This document shows, in pieces, positions 41,642 to 43,236 of a DNA stretch of 43,236 nucleotides (positions within the stretch are counted from its first letter, which is position 1; each line of letters starts with the position of its first letter). The stretch comes from CAZXVU01 sp964644465 (GTDB lineage: Bacteria; Chlamydiota; Chlamydiia; Chlamydiales; SM23-39), in assembly GCA_964644465.1 (NCBI GenBank), contig CAZXVU010000004.1:1-43236 (forward strand). Reading direction: 5' to 3'. The notes below the pieces were generated by a model, which saw only the letters and a list, made by a program, of their open reading frames with translations, had not been told where the DNA came from and ran no database searches. Made by a program: the position numbers and the translations under genes.

Positions 41642-41706
41642 AAGCCCTCCTATTTTTTAAAAAATGTTATAGGAAAAATTTATTTTAAATAAAGGAAACT
41701 TCGCAA

Positions 41707-41841
41707 ATGTAAAGCCGCTTTACATAGTCCGCAACGCAGTTTGCGGTCCGAGGCTGAGCGAGGCAAAGAGAAATTGAAGCGAATGAAGTGAGCGTTCTGA
41801 CCGAGGAGTGCCTCTATTTAAGTAAATAGGGCCGACGAGGA
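41707..41841. repeat. Cluster of inverted repeats between hydroxylase and porin genes
   Basis: Nested palindromes: ATGTAAAGC/GCTTTACAT (41707-41725, one-base centre), CCGCAA/TTGCGG (41729-41746), and CTATTTA/TAAATAG near 41813-41828. A GCGAATGAAGTGAGCG-like stretch lies between. GCCGACGAGGA occurs just after the patch (about 41831) and again at the end of the porin gene (about 41877). No coding potential is supported. It could be a dispersed palindromic element or transcript-end structure. Confidence 0.5.
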
Positions 41842-41870
41842 AGATCAATTTATCAAAGCCGCAGCCAGCC

Positions 41871-43236
41871 CTAATAGCCGACGAGGAGGCCGAAGTGGAC
41901 TTTGGATCCCCAAGCCTCTTCAAATTGAGTATCTTTAAGACGCAGTCCCCAATCGATGCGGAAGGAGGCGATGGTATCAAGTGCGTAGCGGCCGCCTACG
42001 CCAACGCTCATGAGCTGTTGCTTTTCATCTTCGCCGACTTGGGCGTGGATTTCTGAAGTAAAGGCATAGTCGAAAAAGCCGTGTACAGAGAGTTGATCGC
42101 GGTATCTTTTGCTGCACCAGGCTGGACTAAACACTTCCATTTTGGGAGAGCGAATTTCGAAGGTGCCGATCCAGGCGTTGTCTCCATTGACTTCCCGTTC
42201 GCGATAGCCTCGCACTGTATCGTAGCCGCCAACTCCCATTTCTTCACCAGGAAGCAGGGCATTGGTGGAAAGCTCGATTTGTTCACTGAGATACAGTTCC
42301 GCGCTATTCTTGAAGGCATGAATAAAGGAGGCCATGAATCTCCCATAGAGATATAAATTTTTCGCACCTGGACGGAGGGCTTCGAAGTTAGCGTTTGAGG
42401 AATCGTCGAATACTTTGCCGGGTGATCCAAAGAGTTGCAGGCTCATATTGAGAGTGTTGCGATTGAAAGATTTGCCAAGGTTATATCCGAGCATGATTTG
42501 GAGATATTCAACACGCTTGGTAATGATCGGAATTTCTCCAGCACTCAAGAAGAGGAGGTTGTTGTTGGTGTTTTTATAATCGAGGCCGATGATAAATTCT
42601 TGGAGAGTACCTTGTCCGGAAGAACCAAAGGGAATTTGGTAGCGTCCGCTAGCTTGAACACTTTCGCCAGTAGAATGAAATCCGGGAATTTCTGGATGGA
42701 CTTTTGAGTAACCTCCAAAGAACATCAGGATATGTCGATAAGGGAGAGGCGCTACGTAATTCAGAGTATAAGAATAGAATTTCTCAAAATCGCTCGATGT
42801 TGTTCCTTGAAAAGCAAACGTATGGTCGAGGCTGAAGATATTTGAAAAATAAAAGCCGCCGAACCAACGGTTCCAACCAGTCACTTGATTTCCCGTATTG
42901 TCAACCCCCGTGTATATGCGGAAAGGGAACCGGTTGCACATGGAGATTTGGATATCCGTGGTATTTTCACATTCTCCTGGCTGAAGAACAAGGTCTGCAT
43001 GCCGATAGGGGCTCCGATTCATCCAATCGAGATCGGCATAAAGGATTCTTGTATCTAAGGGATCTCCAGGCTGAAGACGGATCATATCAGCAAGTTGTTC
43101 TTCATTGTAAAATCTCACATTCGTGAAACAAATTCTACCGATGTGCGCCTCAGAAACAACTAGCTGCAGGACGCCATCTGTAATATCTTGGGGCGGGATG
43201 TCGATGGCAACGACAGGCCGGCCTTGCTCTTTGTAA
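41871..43236 (-). CDS. TpsB/FhaC/ShlB-like outer-membrane transporter (5' end outside window)
   Basis: An Omp85-superfamily protein of which 454 residues are visible; the frame stays open to the right edge, so the ATG at 43118 is internal. The visible N-terminus is a POTRA domain with YKEQGRPVVAIDIPPQDIT and VLQLVVSEAHIG, followed by IRLQPGDPLDTRILYADLD and NRSPYR, the pattern of two-partner secretion transporters. The rest is a beta-barrel: alternating hydrophobic strands, the VRGYRE motif (loop 6 V-R-G-Y) in GGYDTVRGYREREVNG, and a C-terminal strand HFGLLVGY ending in Tyr for BAM recognition. By family it exports a large TpsA passenger; none is visible here, and it would lie outside the window. 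Confidence 0.88.
   Translation of the reverse strand, partial: YKEQGRPVVAIDIPPQDITDGVLQLVVSEAHIGRICFTNVRFYNEEQLADMIRLQPGDPLDTRILYADLDWMNRSPYRHADLVLQPGECENTTDIQISMCNRFPFRIYTGVDNTGNQVTGWNRWFGGFYFSNIFSLDHTFAFQGTTSSDFEKFYSYTLNYVAPLPYRHILMFFGGYSKVHPEIPGFHSTGESVQASGRYQIPFGSSGQGTLQEFIIGLDYKNTNNNLLFLSAGEIPIITKRVEYLQIMLGYNLGKSFNRNTLNMSLQLFGSPGKVFDDSSNANFEALRPGAKNLYLYGRFMASFIHAFKNSAELYLSEQIELSTNALLPGEEMGVGGYDTVRGYREREVNGDNAWIGTFEIRSPKMEVFSPAWCSKRYRDQLSVHGFFDYAFTSEIHAQVGEDEKQQLMSVGVGGRYALDTIASFRIDWGLRLKDTQFEEAWGSKVHFGLLVGY

Noticed and set aside
1..43236. tRNA or rRNA genes
   Set aside because: No cloverleaf with a convincing GTTCRA T-arm and acceptor stem, and no rRNA-like conserved stretches, were found by eye.

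Overview
The window reads as a chromosomal segment of a Chlamydia-like (environmental) member of the phylum Chlamydiae. The evidence is a Euo-type regulator, a chlamydial NTT nucleotide transporter, a MurA with Asp in place of the active-site Cys, a flavodoxin-less CysJ-like flavoprotein, and gene clusters that match remembered Chlamydia trachomatis order (euo/gltX/tsp; ispF/cysJ; argS/murA; tsaE/dnaQ-like; ntt/pgsA/sppA/polA/coaE/rho). Genes such as asnB, a TpsB-type porin, a prolyl 4-hydroxylase and an NSF-like ATPase point away from the reduced Chlamydiaceae. Base composition looks mid-40s % GC, which would suit Waddlia, but that genus call is inference. A run of exactly 100 Ns (24992-25091) shows this is a scaffolded draft assembly. 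No tRNA, rRNA, CRISPR array or intact insertion sequence was seen.

Region by region. 1-2635: the end of a kinase-like protein followed by asnB. 2636-6270: an AT-rich block with a duplicated PAP2/sphingomyelin-synthase-like membrane protein, a histidine-box membrane hydroxylase and a cyclic-nucleotide-domain/CPBP-protease fusion. The block is bracketed by the asnB 3' end and a decayed second copy of it. 6249-10192: accessory genes, namely an effector-like 438-residue protein with an NLS-like patch and CDK-type motifs, an exported DUF952 protein, a GrpB-family protein, a DUF4239-like membrane protein and a methyltransferase with a signal peptide. 10160-16506: euo, tsp, an NSF-like AAA ATPase, gltX and a 48-residue lipoprotein. 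16551-22907: CysJ-like reductase, a pore-like membrane protein, a rhodanese, ispF, an ATP-grasp-like protein, murA and an EpmB-type aminomutase.

22908-31840: a possible small RNA locus, an orphan 110-residue gene, argS (interrupted by the assembly gap), leucine dehydrogenase, the tsaE/engB/dnaQ-like overlapping cluster, pgk and ntt. 31841-43236: a CAGGAT repeat patch, dedA, pgsA, mscS, sppA, polA, coaE, rho, a membrane-anchored hypothetical, a secreted prolyl 4-hydroxylase, a palindromic repeat patch, and a TpsB/FhaC-like outer-membrane transporter that runs off the right edge.

Most housekeeping genes are in tight co-directional runs with short overlaps (tsaE-engB-dnaQ-like; sppA-polA-coaE). 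The accessory genes have their own promoters, lower GC and no obvious pathway partners. Predicted export signals and eukaryote-like folds recur among them, as expected for a bacterium living inside a eukaryotic cell.
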